Notes under the pieces: model-generated
The model's database searches: none
Seen by the model: the letters and a program-made list of their open reading frames with translations, nothing else
What the model was told of the DNA's origin: nothing
Source: Sphingopyxis sp. Root154
Lineage (GTDB): Bacteria; Pseudomonadota; Alphaproteobacteria; Sphingomonadales; Sphingomonadaceae
Assembly: GCF_001427105.1 (NCBI RefSeq)
Contig: NZ_LMGI01000002.1
Span: 854,725-918,724, forward strand
Length of the DNA stretch: 64,000 nucleotides
Reading direction: 5' to 3'
Translations under genes and position numbers: made by a program
Part shown: piece after piece, positions 28,435-37,721 of the stretch
Layout: each line of letters opens with the position of its first letter
Position numbering within the stretch: the first letter of the stretch is position 1

Positions 28435-29159
28435 GCGGACGGCGCCCGCGATGCGAGTTCGAACGCATCGCCCAAGGCCGCCATCGCCGCGGTGTTGTCG
28501 AAAATGCACCAGGGCGGCTCCGCTCCCTTATGCTCACGCTCGATCAGCGCCGCATATGCGCCGAGCCGCTCCGTGCCATAGGGCGAGCGATACATCACCG
28601 GCGATCCGTGGAGGCGCCAATAGGACAGCCCGCGCCAGCCGCCCGGCAACCCGGCCGCTACAACGCGGGCGGGATCGGCCGCGACACGCGCCACTTCAAG
28701 TTCCACGAGCATGCGCTCGGGACCGTCGTCGAACCAGCTCGGGTGACGCGGCTCGCAAACGATGCGGGCCGGCGTAGCGGCGGCAAGCTCGGAGAAGAAA
28801 TCCTCGGCCACATCGGACTGATAGACCATGCTGGGCGGCAATTGGACGAGCAGGACGCCGAGTTTGGCACCCAGTCCGACCGTTTCTTCGATCAAGCGGG
28901 CGATCAGGCCCCCGCAATCGCGAAGCCGGCGTTCGTGCGTAATCGCACGCGGCACTTTGACCGCGAAACGGAAGTCGTCGGGCACGATCGCCGCCCACCG
29001 CGTCCAGGTCGCGGGGCGATGCGAACGGTAAAAGGAGGAATTGACCTCGACGGACGAAAAGCGACGCGCATAACGTTCGAGAGCAAAGCCCGTATCCGGA
29101 AATCGGCCGGCATATTGCGACGCGATGCTCCAGCCAGCCGTTCCGATCCGCCATCTCAT
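28431..29159 (-). CDS. DUF72 (YecE-like) protein
   Basis: 242 residues with the DUF72 pattern: RIGTAGWSI at the start, VEVNSSFYR near 38, FAVKVPRAITHE near 65, LLVQLPPSM near 103 and a C-terminal YWRLHGSPVMYRSPY. This is a TIM-barrel-like family with no settled function. It is translationally coupled to the following reductase gene. The ATG is 113 bp from the divergent histidine kinase gene, so the two promoters share that gap. Confidence 0.92.
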   Translation of the reverse strand: MRWRIGTAGWSIASQYAGRFPDTGFALERYARRFSSVEVNSSFYRSHRPATWTRWAAIVPDDFRFAVKVPRAITHERRLRDCGGLIARLIEETVGLGAKLGVLLVQLPPSMVYQSDVAEDFFSELAAATPARIVCEPRHPSWFDDGPERMLVELEVARVAADPARVVAAGLPGGWRGLSYWRLHGSPVMYRSPYGTERLGAYAALIEREHKGAEPPWCIFDNTAAMAALGDAFELASRAPSA

Positions 29160-29272
29160 TGTCGGAGAACGCGAGCATCGTGAACTGGATGCAACGGGCG
29201 TGCGATTTGGCGTTTGTGGAACCCTATCTTCCCTCCCGTCGTTTCACTGTCGACAAAAAGGGGAGCGAACAT

Positions 29273-31879
29273 GTGTTGAGCGCGTTGGCTGCCGAACCCG
29301 AAGATGTCCTCTTCCTCGAAAATGGAGGAGAAATGGGTCAGCGGGTTGCGGATTATGACTGGGGCTCCACGCCTCTCGGTCCGATCGCCTTCTGGCCGCA
29401 AAGCCTGCGCGCGCTTGTCGCCTTCGTCATTCATTCGCCGGTTCCGATGGTCATGCTGTGGGGCGACGACGGCATCATGATTTATAATGACGGCTATTCC
29501 CAATTCGCCGCTGATAATCATCCACGCATCCTCGGTTGCCCGGTCCGCCAAGCATGGCCCGAGGTCGCGGATTTCAACGACAATGTCATGAAGGTCGGGC
29601 TGGCAGGCAGCACGCTTGCCTACAAGGACCATTTACTCCGCCTCAACCGCACCGGCACCTTCGAGGATGTCTGGATGAACCTCGACTATTCTCCGGTGTA
29701 TGGCGACAACGGCGCCCCTGCAGGCGTGCTGGCGATCGTCGTCGAGACGACCGAGACCGTCAAGGCGACCGCGGCCCTGCGCGCCAGCGAGGCGCGACTG
29801 CGATTCCTCGACAAGCTCGGCAAGCAAACCGCCGCGAGCACCGATGCCGATGAGATTTTGACCATCACGACCCGCCTGATCGGCGAGGAGCTGGGGGTCA
29901 CCAACTGCGCCTATGCCTATATGGATGCCGACCAGGACGGGTTCACGATCCGTGGCGATTGGGCGCGCGATGGCACGTCCTCGATCGTCGGCCACTATAG
30001 TCTGGCGGCATTCGGCGAGAAGGCGGTGAATAATTTGCGCGCCGGAAAGCCGCTCATCATCAACGACAACCTGAAGGAAATCCCGCCAGAAGCCGCTGCG
30101 AGCTTCCAGAAGATCGGCATCGGCGCCACCATCTGCATGCCCTTGGTGAAAGATCGCCGGCTGACCGCATTAATGGCGATCCATCACCGCCTGGCCCACC
30201 AATGGACAAGCGAGGAGTTGGCCGCAATCCGCGAAGTGACCGAACGTAGTTGGGCCCATATCGAGCGCGTCGGCATCGAGGCCGAACTGCGCGCCGCCGC
30301 CGACCGGCTGAAGGAGCTCAACGAGACGCTGGAGCAGCGGGTCGGCGAGCGCTCGGCCGCACTCGAACGCAGCCAGACGCAATTCCGCCTGCTGGTGCAG
30401 GGCGTCACCGACTACGCCATCTATATGCTCGACAACGACGGAAAGGTGACAAGCTGGAACGCCGGGGCGCAGCGGATCAAGGGATATCGCCCCGAAGAAA
30501 TCATCGGTCACCACTTCTCGTCCTTCTACGAAGAGCAGGACCGCGCCGCCGGAGAGCCCGAGCGTGCGCTGGAAACGGCGCGACAGGCAGGACGCTTTGC
30601 GGCCGAAGGCTGGCGAGTGCGGAAGGACAAAACACGGTTTCGGGCCAGCGTTGTGATCGATGCGATCAACGACGATGCCGGCAATCCGATCGGCTTCGCC
30701 AAGATTACCCGCGACGTGACCGAACGCGAGGAAGCGCAACATGAGCTCGAACTCGCGCGCGAAGCCTTGTTTCAATCGCAAAAGATGGAAGCCATCGGTC
30801 AATTGACGGGCGGGATCGCACATGACTTCAATAATTTGTTGATGGCGATCAGCAGTAGCCTGGAATTACTGCGCAAACGTGCCCCGCGTGAACCGCAGAT
30901 CGTGAAGCTTCTCGACAATTGCCTGAAGGCTGCCGATCGCGGTGCCGCGCTGACGCAGCGCATGCTGGCCTTCGCGCGCCGCCAGGAACTGGCGACTGAG
31001 CGGGTCAAGCTGCCGCAGCTTGTGGGAGGGATCATGGAGTTGCTGCAGCGCGCCCTCGGCCCGAGTTTCGTCATCGAAACCAGCTTCCCGGCCGATCTTT
31101 CCGCGGTATCGGCCGACGTCAACCAGCTGGAAATGGCACTGCTCAATCTGGCGGTGAACGCACGCGACGCGATGCCTGCGGGCGGGACGATCTCAATCGC
31201 GGCGGTAGAGCGAAATGTCGGGTCGGGAGAAGTGGTCGACCTTGCGCCCGGTCATTATGTTCGCCTCACGCTGGCGGACAATGGAAACGGGATGGATGCC
31301 GAGACGCTGGCACGCGCGGCGGATCCCTTTTTCACCACCAAAGGGATCGGCAAGGGAACCGGCCTCGGCCTGTCGATGGTCCATGGCTTCGCCCGGCAAC
31401 TGGGCGGCGCACTCCAGCTGGAAAGCCGGGTCCACGCGGGGACGCACGCGCATATATGGCTACCCGTCTGTGACGCGGAAATGCTCGAGGCACCGGCCGA
31501 GACCGAGGAAATTGCGCCGCCCGCTGGCACCAGTCGTACGATTCTCGTGGTCGATGACGACGCGATCATCCTGATGAACACGGCGGCGCTCCTCGAGGAT
31601 CTTGGGCATGTGGTCGTCGAAGCGAGTTCGGCCGAGGAAGCGCTGCAGATCCTCCAAGCTCGTCGGGATATCGATCTGATGATCACCGATCAGGCAATGC
31701 CCGGCATGACAGGCAGTCAGTTGATAGCGGTGGTCCGTAGCGAGCAACCTGCCCTGCCGATCATCCTGGCGACCGGCTATGGCGAGACCCCCAGCGACGC
31801 CAATCTTGCGATTGTCCGTCTGGGTAAGCCTTTTGGTCAAAAGGAATTGGAGCGGGTAGTCATCGCAACGCTGGGGTGA
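29273..31879 (+). CDS. Hybrid sensor histidine kinase (PAS-GAF-PAS-HisKA-HATPase-REC)
   Basis: 868 residues from a GTG with GGGGAG eight bases before it. The next ATG (29333) would cut the conserved FLxxGGEMG opening, and the earlier TTG overlaps the DUF72 start. The order is: PAS (about 20-165, DWGSTPLGP), GAF (about 185-330), a coiled-coil linker, PAS (about 370-480), HisKA with phospho-His517 in GGIAHDFNNLL, HATPase with NLAVNARDAM and GTGLGLSM, and a receiver with phospho-Asp806 in DLMITDQAMPG. There are no membrane helices, so it is a soluble sensor. No response regulator is next to it. It sits divergent to the redox genes. Confidence 0.94.
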   Translation: MLSALAAEPEDVLFLENGGEMGQRVADYDWGSTPLGPIAFWPQSLRALVAFVIHSPVPMVMLWGDDGIMIYNDGYSQFAADNHPRILGCPVRQAWPEVADFNDNVMKVGLAGSTLAYKDHLLRLNRTGTFEDVWMNLDYSPVYGDNGAPAGVLAIVVETTETVKATAALRASEARLRFLDKLGKQTAASTDADEILTITTRLIGEELGVTNCAYAYMDADQDGFTIRGDWARDGTSSIVGHYSLAAFGEKAVNNLRAGKPLIINDNLKEIPPEAAASFQKIGIGATICMPLVKDRRLTALMAIHHRLAHQWTSEELAAIREVTERSWAHIERVGIEAELRAAADRLKELNETLEQRVGERSAALERSQTQFRLLVQGVTDYAIYMLDNDGKVTSWNAGAQRIKGYRPEEIIGHHFSSFYEEQDRAAGEPERALETARQAGRFAAEGWRVRKDKTRFRASVVIDAINDDAGNPIGFAKITRDVTEREEAQHELELAREALFQSQKMEAIGQLTGGIAHDFNNLLMAISSSLELLRKRAPREPQIVKLLDNCLKAADRGAALTQRMLAFARRQELATERVKLPQLVGGIMELLQRALGPSFVIETSFPADLSAVSADVNQLEMALLNLAVNARDAMPAGGTISIAAVERNVGSGEVVDLAPGHYVRLTLADNGNGMDAETLARAADPFFTTKGIGKGTGLGLSMVHGFARQLGGALQLESRVHAGTHAHIWLPVCDAEMLEAPAETEEIAPPAGTSRTILVVDDDAIILMNTAALLEDLGHVVVEASSAEEALQILQARRDIDLMITDQAMPGMTGSQLIAVVRSEQPALPIILATGYGETPSDANLAIVRLGKPFGQKELERVVIATLG

Positions 31880-32100
31880 TTGGCGCCGTCCGCTTTCAGG
31901 TGTCGATCAGGGATGCTCGAAATGGCGTAGATGGGGCGCAAAGCACACCTCTTTCCCTGGTTAAGCTTCCTCTATTCAAGCAGGAATTGCTCCCACTGCT
32001 CCAAAAGCGCACGCCGTTTCGCGAACCTGAAGGAGGACTCCGCCGTTCGTCGAGCGATAAATGGACATTGGCCACTCAACCGGATCTCGCCCGACGGAAT

Positions 32101-33120
32101 TTAGCGTGAAATGTCCTGCGCTACATCGGAAACGCGGTCGACCGTTGCGCGCGAAAATGGCGCAAAATCACCGTAGATGCCATGTTTGAGGACGGACATC
32201 GCGAGACCGCACTTCGCTGCGTCTGCTAACGACCTCCCCTGCCACAATCCGTCGAGAACACCGGCTGCGAACGCATCGCCCGTTCCGACCCGGTCGATTA
32301 CCGGCGCGACGACAGTGGGATCGCTTGCGCCCCCTTCGTCACGGGTATCGATGCGCGCCGTGATCCGGTGCACATCCGGGCCGACTATCTCGCGCGCCGT
32401 CGAGGCAACATATTCGAGCGAAGGAAAGTGATCGAGCAGCGCCAGGGCCGCCTCGCGCCGCCGGTCTTCTGCTTCACCCGAAAATTCGCGGCCGAGGAGC
32501 AGCGCCGCGTCGCGATGATTGCCGAACAGCACTGTCGCCTGCGCGACGATCGGTTTCAATATAGCCGCGGGATCGGACTGCCAGCGTTCCCACAGGCGTC
32601 CGCGCCAATTGCCGTCGAACGACACGCCAATCCCGGCCGCGCGTGCACGTGTAACAGCTTCGAGCACGGCTTCGGCGCTGTTCGGTCCGAGCGCGGGAGT
32701 AACCCCTGACACATGCAACCAGCCGGCGCCGTTCAGCAGAGGCTCCCAATTCCAATCGCGCGCTAGGGCCTCGGCAAAAGCCGAGCCGGCGCGGTCATAG
32801 ACGACCTCGGCCGGGCGCATCGGACCGCCGGGGAGGTAATAGTAAAGACCCATGCGGCCCGCGGGGCGGAGCACCGGTGCGACATCGACGCCGTGGCGGC
32901 GCAGTTCCCCTAACACGCCGTCGCCGATTGCGCCTTCGGGGACCGCGCTGATCATCGCCGTGTCATGGCCAAGCGCCGCCAGCGCAACCGCGACATTCGC
33001 CTCGGCGCCTCCGGCATGCGCGTCGAATCGCGCCGATTGTAGCGGCAATTCGCCGTGCGGAACCGAGACGCGCATGACGATTTCGCCGAAGCAGGCGATG
33101 GTTCCCTGGGGCGCGATCAT
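32101..33120 (-). CDS. kdgK: 2-keto-3-deoxygluconate kinase (PfkB family)
   Basis: 339 residues from the ATG at 33120, which overlaps the upstream hydratase-like gene (ATGA). PfkB motifs are present: the substrate region AGGAEANVAVALAALG near 37 and the catalytic/ATP site DRVGTGDAFAAG near 290. It would phosphorylate KDG to KDPG in the last dedicated steps of alginate/uronate breakdown. The placement in an operon with a GntR regulator, beside alginate lyases, supports KDG over other sugars. No KDPG aldolase gene is in the window. Confidence 0.88.
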   Translation of the reverse strand: MIAPQGTIACFGEIVMRVSVPHGELPLQSARFDAHAGGAEANVAVALAALGHDTAMISAVPEGAIGDGVLGELRRHGVDVAPVLRPAGRMGLYYYLPGGPMRPAEVVYDRAGSAFAEALARDWNWEPLLNGAGWLHVSGVTPALGPNSAEAVLEAVTRARAAGIGVSFDGNWRGRLWERWQSDPAAILKPIVAQATVLFGNHRDAALLLGREFSGEAEDRRREAALALLDHFPSLEYVASTAREIVGPDVHRITARIDTRDEGGASDPTVVAPVIDRVGTGDAFAAGVLDGLWQGRSLADAAKCGLAMSVLKHGIYGDFAPFSRATVDRVSDVAQDISR

Positions 33121-33914
33121 GGCTTGAATCCGGTTTCCGTAATGGCGGTGCAAGCAATATGGACGGCCGAGCCGAAACGGGCCGTCGCTGTCTCACCGAT
33201 GTCGATCGGCTGGACCCCGGTGATCGCACCGGCCGAAATCCATTGCCCGGGCTTCAGTTCGATGACCCCGCGCCGATGGAGATCGACGAGGAAATTGAGC
33301 GATCCCCAAGGACCGTCGAGCACGTCGATCGCACGCCCGGTTCCGACCGCCACGCCATCGATTTGCGTTTCGACGGCCAGCGTCGCGAAATCGTCGATGC
33401 CCAGCCTCGGACCCAGCAGCAGCCCGTTGTTGATGCCGATATCGGCGATGATGCCGTAGGGGGCATGGTCGTGGACGTCGGGTGCAGGCGAGCTTGCGAC
33501 TTCGAACCCGGCGCGGATCTCGTCGACCCATGTGGCACCATCATCGCCGCCCGTCAGCCGGTCAGGCACCACGCGAAGGCGCAGCATCACTTCGACCTCG
33601 ATCGCACCGGCGCCGCCGGCGAAAATCGCCGCCGCGCCCGGAACGCCCCCGTCGAGCTCGGCGATCCGCAGCACGGGTCCCGCGACACGCTCGGCACCCA
33701 GGACCTCGATCAAGGCCGGAGGGATGCGCCCGACCTTCCAGCCGAGCACAGGTGCATCCAACGCGGCGGTCAGCCGCTGCTGCACCGCATAGGCTTCGGC
33801 GAGCGTGGCCGGCACCGGCGCGGGAAAGGCGGTCAGCGCATGTCCCGACAAGCGTGCGCCGAGCAGCGCCGCGACCGGATCCGGGGAGGCCGGTGAAAGC
33901 GAATGGTCGGGCAT
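33117..33914 (-). CDS. 2-keto-4-pentenoate hydratase/FAH-superfamily protein
   Basis: 265 residues from the ATG at 33914. It has the MhpD-like fold signature: VLGWKVGRIPPAL, the metal-binding acidic pair in AIEVEVMLRL, and GIINNGLLLG-like GINNGLLLGP near 175. Known relatives are hydratases or decarboxylases of 2-oxo-4-enoates from aromatic breakdown. Here the gene is tightly coupled between a GntR regulator (1-base overlap) and kdgK (4-base overlap), so a role on a 2-oxo-3-deoxy sugar acid is more likely than aromatic catabolism. This role is inferred, not shown. Confidence 0.8.
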   Translation of the reverse strand: MPDHSLSPASPDPVAALLGARLSGHALTAFPAPVPATLAEAYAVQQRLTAALDAPVLGWKVGRIPPALIEVLGAERVAGPVLRIAELDGGVPGAAAIFAGGAGAIEVEVMLRLRVVPDRLTGGDDGATWVDEIRAGFEVASSPAPDVHDHAPYGIIADIGINNGLLLGPRLGIDDFATLAVETQIDGVAVGTGRAIDVLDGPWGSLNFLVDLHRRGVIELKPGQWISAGAITGVQPIDIGETATARFGSAVHIACTAITETGFKP

Positions 33915-34660
33915 CAGGCCAGTTTTGCGCTCAAAAGATAGCGTTCGCGGCTTTCGGCGGACTGGCGGCGAAGCTCGACGATCGCGCGCTCCTCGGTCTC
34001 GTCCAGCATCGACTCGATCAGGCGGTTGAAGTGGCGCCGCATTGCAAGCCGGGCGCCGGTCGCATCGCGATTGCGCAGCGCCGCGACGACATCGGCATGT
34101 TCGGCCTGGCGCGCACTGCCGTCCTTGCGGCACACCAAGGAATGGCTGCTCCGTACCTCCGGCAACTCCATCCGCATCCGCCACAGGCTTTCGATCACAT
34201 GGATGATCGCCTTGTTGCTCGACGCCGCGGCGATCGTCATGTGAAACTCGCGGTCGATCGCGCTGATCTCTTCCTCGCTCTTGCTGTCGTCGGCCATCGA
34301 CTCGAGCAATTCATCGAGCTTGGCAAGCGTTTCGGCCGATATCGTCGGCGCCGCGAGCGCCGCGGCTTCGGCCTCGAACAGCGAGCGCGCCTCGGTGAGT
34401 TCGAAGGCGCTGACCTTGGGCAGGATCGCATTATCGCCCGGCAGCATCGCCTCGACATAGGCGCCCGCGCCGGTGCGGATGTGAATCCACCCCGTTGCCT
34501 GCAGCGCGATCTCGGCCTCGCGGATCGTCACCCGGCTCACCTCGAAACGTTCTGACAACTCGCGCTCGCCGGGCAGCCGCGTTCCCGGCGGAAAGGTTCC
34601 GTCGAGAATCAGACGCCGAATCGTGTCGGCGACATCTTCAAAAAGGCGGCGTTCGGCCAT
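33914..34660 (-). CDS. GntR-family regulator, FadR subfamily
   Basis: 248 residues from the ATG at 34660, with GGGGAG upstream. The N-terminal winged helix (about 1-70: LPGERELSERFEVSRVTIREAE) is followed by an all-helical FCD effector domain with metal-ligand residues around REFHMTIA and the C-terminal MRRHF. It heads the kdgK operon. The bipartite motif at 34695 lies 35 bp upstream, so autoregulation is likely. The same motif before the alginate-lyase and TonB-receptor genes makes it the candidate regulator of the whole locus; the effector would probably be a sugar-acid intermediate such as KDG. Confidence 0.9.
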   Translation of the reverse strand: MAERRLFEDVADTIRRLILDGTFPPGTRLPGERELSERFEVSRVTIREAEIALQATGWIHIRTGAGAYVEAMLPGDNAILPKVSAFELTEARSLFEAEAAALAAPTISAETLAKLDELLESMADDSKSEEEISAIDREFHMTIAAASSNKAIIHVIESLWRMRMELPEVRSSHSLVCRKDGSARQAEHADVVAALRNRDATGARLAMRRHFNRLIESMLDETEERAIVELRRQSAESRERYLLSAKLA

Positions 34661-34694
34661 GGTCAATCTTCTCCCCGCACAAGCGTCAGGAAGT

Positions 34695-34715
34695 CCATAC
34701 AATCCGGTAGGACAA
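34695..34715 (-). promoter_or_regulatory. Candidate GntR operator, site A
   Basis: The minus strand reads TTGTCCTACC, four to five bases, then TTGTATGG. The same two halves appear at 45016-45035 (TTGTCCTACC...TTGTATAG), 45051-45072 and 37667-37686. It lies 35 bp upstream of the GntR start. The binding protein is inferred from position. Confidence 0.6.
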
Positions 34716-34742
34716 GTTTGAAGCCCATGACCGAACTTAGTT

Positions 34743-37607
34743 TCAAATCCGCGCCCGGATGCCGACGAAATATTTCGCGCCATAATAATGATACTGACGG
34801 CTGCTGCCATAGACCGGCATGTAGGTCGCCTTCGGCTCGTTGAAGAGGTTGAGCGCTTCGAAGCGCAGCGACACGCCGGGCATCAGGTTCATCGACGCGC
34901 GGAAGTCGACCGTCTCGCTCGGACCGACATAGCGCAGCTGGCTGTTGCCGCCGACGAAGTCCTGGAAATAGCTCGAACGATAATTGTAGATCGCCTGCAA
35001 CGATATCGGGCCGATGTCGTAATAGGCCTGCGCCGACAGCACATGCTTCGAATAGCCCGACAGGCCGGCCGGCGGGATGATCCCTTCGCTGACGTCTTCG
35101 GTTTCCGGATCATATTCATCGCCGAGGCGGATGTCCTGCGTCTCGAAATTGGAATCGGCATAATTGTAGCTGACCTTCGCGCCGAGGCCGTCGAGCGGCT
35201 TGGGCAGGAAGCTGAAGCGCGTCGCCGCGGTCAGTTCGAGGCCATAGATGCGCGACTTGTCGGGGCTGTTGCGCGTCTGCGTCACCGGGATCGACACCGT
35301 CTCGCCGTCGATCGTGAAATCCTCGTTGAACACCACCGGCTGGAAGCCGCCGTTGAATTGCTTGTAGTAAACGGTCGCCGACAGGAGGCTGTCCTTGTTC
35401 GGATACCATTCGACCGACAGGTCGCCGTTCCACGACATCAGCGGTTTCAGGCGCGGGCTGCCGTTGGCGCGGATATTGTCGATCGCATCCTCGATCGACG
35501 TGAACTCCTCGCCGCCCTCCAGCGTGATCGTGCGTCCGGCGCCGAGCGCGCTCGGGTTGGGGCGCGACATGGCGCGATAGCCGGCGAGGCGGATAAGCGT
35601 GTTCGGCGCGACCTCGAAGATCGCGTTGACGCTAGGCAGGATGCGCGTGTTGCTGCTCTTGATCGTTTCGGTCACGAAGTCGCCAGTTTCGTCGAGCGTG
35701 AAGGAGCCGTCGCCGCTGGGGTCGGGAACGACGATGAGGTCGCTGCGCAGCCCCTTCGACGTGACGCGGGTGTTGACGACGCGCACGCCGATGTTGCCGC
35801 GTACCGGCATGCTGCCAAGGTCGCCTTCATAATCGGCCATCACATAGCCTGCGAGCGTGCTTTCCTTAACGTCGCGGCTCGCGACCGAGCGCATTTCGTC
35901 GGGCAGGCCCGGATCCTCGGTTCCCAGATATTCGCGGAACAGGCAGTCGACGTCGAAGGTCGCCCAGCTGTTGATGCTGTTGCCCTTGGCGGCCGACAGG
36001 AAGTCGGTCTGCGGAAAGGCCTGGCGGCAGACATTGTTGATCCGCTTGTCCTCGGCGATCGGCGTAATCAGGCTGGGGTCTTCGTTGCGCAAGTCGTAGT
36101 CGCGATAGGTGAGCCGCGACCAGCGGCCGCCCGCCGAGATCGTCTTCAGGAAACCGTCGAGTTCATAGGTGGCGTCGAAGCGGCCGGCGAAAATCTCGTT
36201 GTGGCGCTTGGTTTCGTCGCGACGGAAGCGCGCGTCCTCCCAGAAGAGATCATGATTATTGAGATCGAAGCGCGGATCGATCGTGATCGTCGGGACGAAG
36301 CTGCCCGGCGTGATCTCGTATTTATAGGGGATGCGCCGATTGTTGAACACGGTGCGCACGCCGTTGACGTCCGTCGCTGCCGTGCGCAGGCGGACGTTGC
36401 GTTCGATTTCTTTGCGGATCGTGCGCGAATAGCTGCCGTCGAGCTTGATTGTCAGCCGGTCGCTCGCCTCCCAGTCGACCGACAGGCCGCCGCCCAGATA
36501 TTTCTCCGACCGCGACAGTTCGGAGCCGTTCGATTCGATAGCAGAAAGCCCATTCAGGCTCTGGATGATGCCATTTTCGTCATAGACGACGTTGGTCAGG
36601 CCAGCGCGGCCTTCGGACAGGTTGAGGTCGCGGCGGCTCTCGACGTAGGTGCGGTCCGAATATTGCACGTCTAGATTGATGTCGAGCGTGTCGGTCGGGC
36701 GGAACTGGATCGCGCCGAACACGGCGTCGCGCTTGTCGGTCTCGCTGATCTGGCGAAAGGTGTAGGCGTTCGGGACGAGGTAGAAGGGCAGGTTCTGCTT
36801 ATATTCGCCGCGCTCATATTCGTTGCAATTGCCGTTCGCGACGACGGGCGAAGCCTGGCACGCGGTCCAGGTCGTCGACGCGGCGTAAGTTTCCTCGGGG
36901 TTGTTCGTATCGTTGCGCTGGACGCCGATCGCGATGCCGATCGTGTCGTTCGCGAACTGGTCGACATAGCTCAGCGTCCCGCGCCAGCCGATCCCGCCCG
37001 ATCCGCCGGTGATGCGGTCGCCATAGGGATTGAACTGCGCCTTGACTTCGCCTTGCAGGCGGCGCTTGCCGAAATCGAGCGGGCGCAGCGTACCGATCTC
37101 GATCGTGCCCGCGACACCGCCTTCGACGAGGCTTGCCTGCTGCGTCTTGTAGATCTTGATATTGTTGACGAGCTCGGACGGGAACTGATTGAAGTTCACC
37201 GAACGGTCGCCGCTGCCGTTCGACGCATCGCGGCCGTTGAAGGTCGCGTTCGACAGAAAGGGGCCGAGGCCGCGCAGCGCGATTTCGGACGCGTCGCCCT
37301 TTTCGCGGTGGGTCGTGGCGCCGGTGATCGTCTGGATCGCCTGCCCGACCGAGATCGCCGGGATGTCGCCGATATCGTCCGACGACAGCGCGTCGACGAT
37401 CGCCGTCTCTTCACGCTTGGTATTGATCGAATTCTGGATCGTCTCGCGGATACCGGTGACGACGATCGCGTCTTCTTCGGCTTCGGCCTGCGGCTCGGGG
37501 GCGTCCTGCGCCATCGCGGGCGTTGCGGCGATCAGCAGCGTCGAGCCGGCGCCGGCCAGCAACGCGGCGCGCAGCATGCGCGCGCGGATCTGATTACGAG
37601 AATTCAC
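34743..37607 (-). CDS. TonB-dependent receptor of the alginate locus (first)
   Basis: 954 residues from a GTG at 37607 with GGGAGAG eight bases before it; a longer frame continues upstream but runs through the regulatory region. A signal peptide (cleavage after PAMAQ) and a TonB-box-like DAIVVTGIRETI precede the plug (about 60-185) and a barrel ending YFVGIRARI. It resembles the sphingomonad/Caulobacter receptors that take up oligosaccharides. It would import alginate oligomers across the outer membrane. Site B with its inverted repeat lies 60-107 bp upstream. Confidence 0.88.
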   Translation of the reverse strand: MNSRNQIRARMLRAALLAGAGSTLLIAATPAMAQDAPEPQAEAEEDAIVVTGIRETIQNSINTKREETAIVDALSSDDIGDIPAISVGQAIQTITGATTHREKGDASEIALRGLGPFLSNATFNGRDASNGSGDRSVNFNQFPSELVNNIKIYKTQQASLVEGGVAGTIEIGTLRPLDFGKRRLQGEVKAQFNPYGDRITGGSGGIGWRGTLSYVDQFANDTIGIAIGVQRNDTNNPEETYAASTTWTACQASPVVANGNCNEYERGEYKQNLPFYLVPNAYTFRQISETDKRDAVFGAIQFRPTDTLDINLDVQYSDRTYVESRRDLNLSEGRAGLTNVVYDENGIIQSLNGLSAIESNGSELSRSEKYLGGGLSVDWEASDRLTIKLDGSYSRTIRKEIERNVRLRTAATDVNGVRTVFNNRRIPYKYEITPGSFVPTITIDPRFDLNNHDLFWEDARFRRDETKRHNEIFAGRFDATYELDGFLKTISAGGRWSRLTYRDYDLRNEDPSLITPIAEDKRINNVCRQAFPQTDFLSAAKGNSINSWATFDVDCLFREYLGTEDPGLPDEMRSVASRDVKESTLAGYVMADYEGDLGSMPVRGNIGVRVVNTRVTSKGLRSDLIVVPDPSGDGSFTLDETGDFVTETIKSSNTRILPSVNAIFEVAPNTLIRLAGYRAMSRPNPSALGAGRTITLEGGEEFTSIEDAIDNIRANGSPRLKPLMSWNGDLSVEWYPNKDSLLSATVYYKQFNGGFQPVVFNEDFTIDGETVSIPVTQTRNSPDKSRIYGLELTAATRFSFLPKPLDGLGAKVSYNYADSNFETQDIRLGDEYDPETEDVSEGIIPPAGLSGYSKHVLSAQAYYDIGPISLQAIYNYRSSYFQDFVGGNSQLRYVGPSETVDFRASMNLMPGVSLRFEALNLFNEPKATYMPVYGSSRQYHYYGAKYFVGIRARI

Positions 37608-37666
37608 GTCGTCTCTCCCAAATATCGATTCTGTTCTGACCAATGCTGTCAGGCATGGCTGCAAAA

Positions 37667-37714
37667 TTGTCAACCACTCTGTATGGCAAATTGGTTAGTC
37701 CATTTTGCCATACA
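37667..37714. promoter_or_regulatory. Candidate GntR operator, site B, with overlapping inverted repeat
   Basis: The plus strand has TTGTCAACC...TGTATGG (37667-37686), the third copy of the bipartite motif. Overlapping it is a perfect 11-bp inverted repeat, TGTATGGCAAA (37680-37690) and TTTGCCATACA (37704-37714). On the minus strand TTGACA follows and could be the -35 box of the receptor gene. The repeat also lies just past the end of the esterase operon, but no T-run follows it, so an operator is more likely than a terminator. Confidence 0.6.
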
Positions 37715-37721
37715 CGTTTTA

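Noticed and set aside
31880..32100. Small gene between the histidine kinase and the KDG kinase
   Set aside because: A 77-codon frame is open, but it has no ribosome-binding site and its composition is not protein-like; treated as intergenic.
34788..36674. 628-residue open frame on the plus strand
   Set aside because: It is antisense to the first alginate TonB receptor and has the same composition as other shadow frames; no start signal or motifs.
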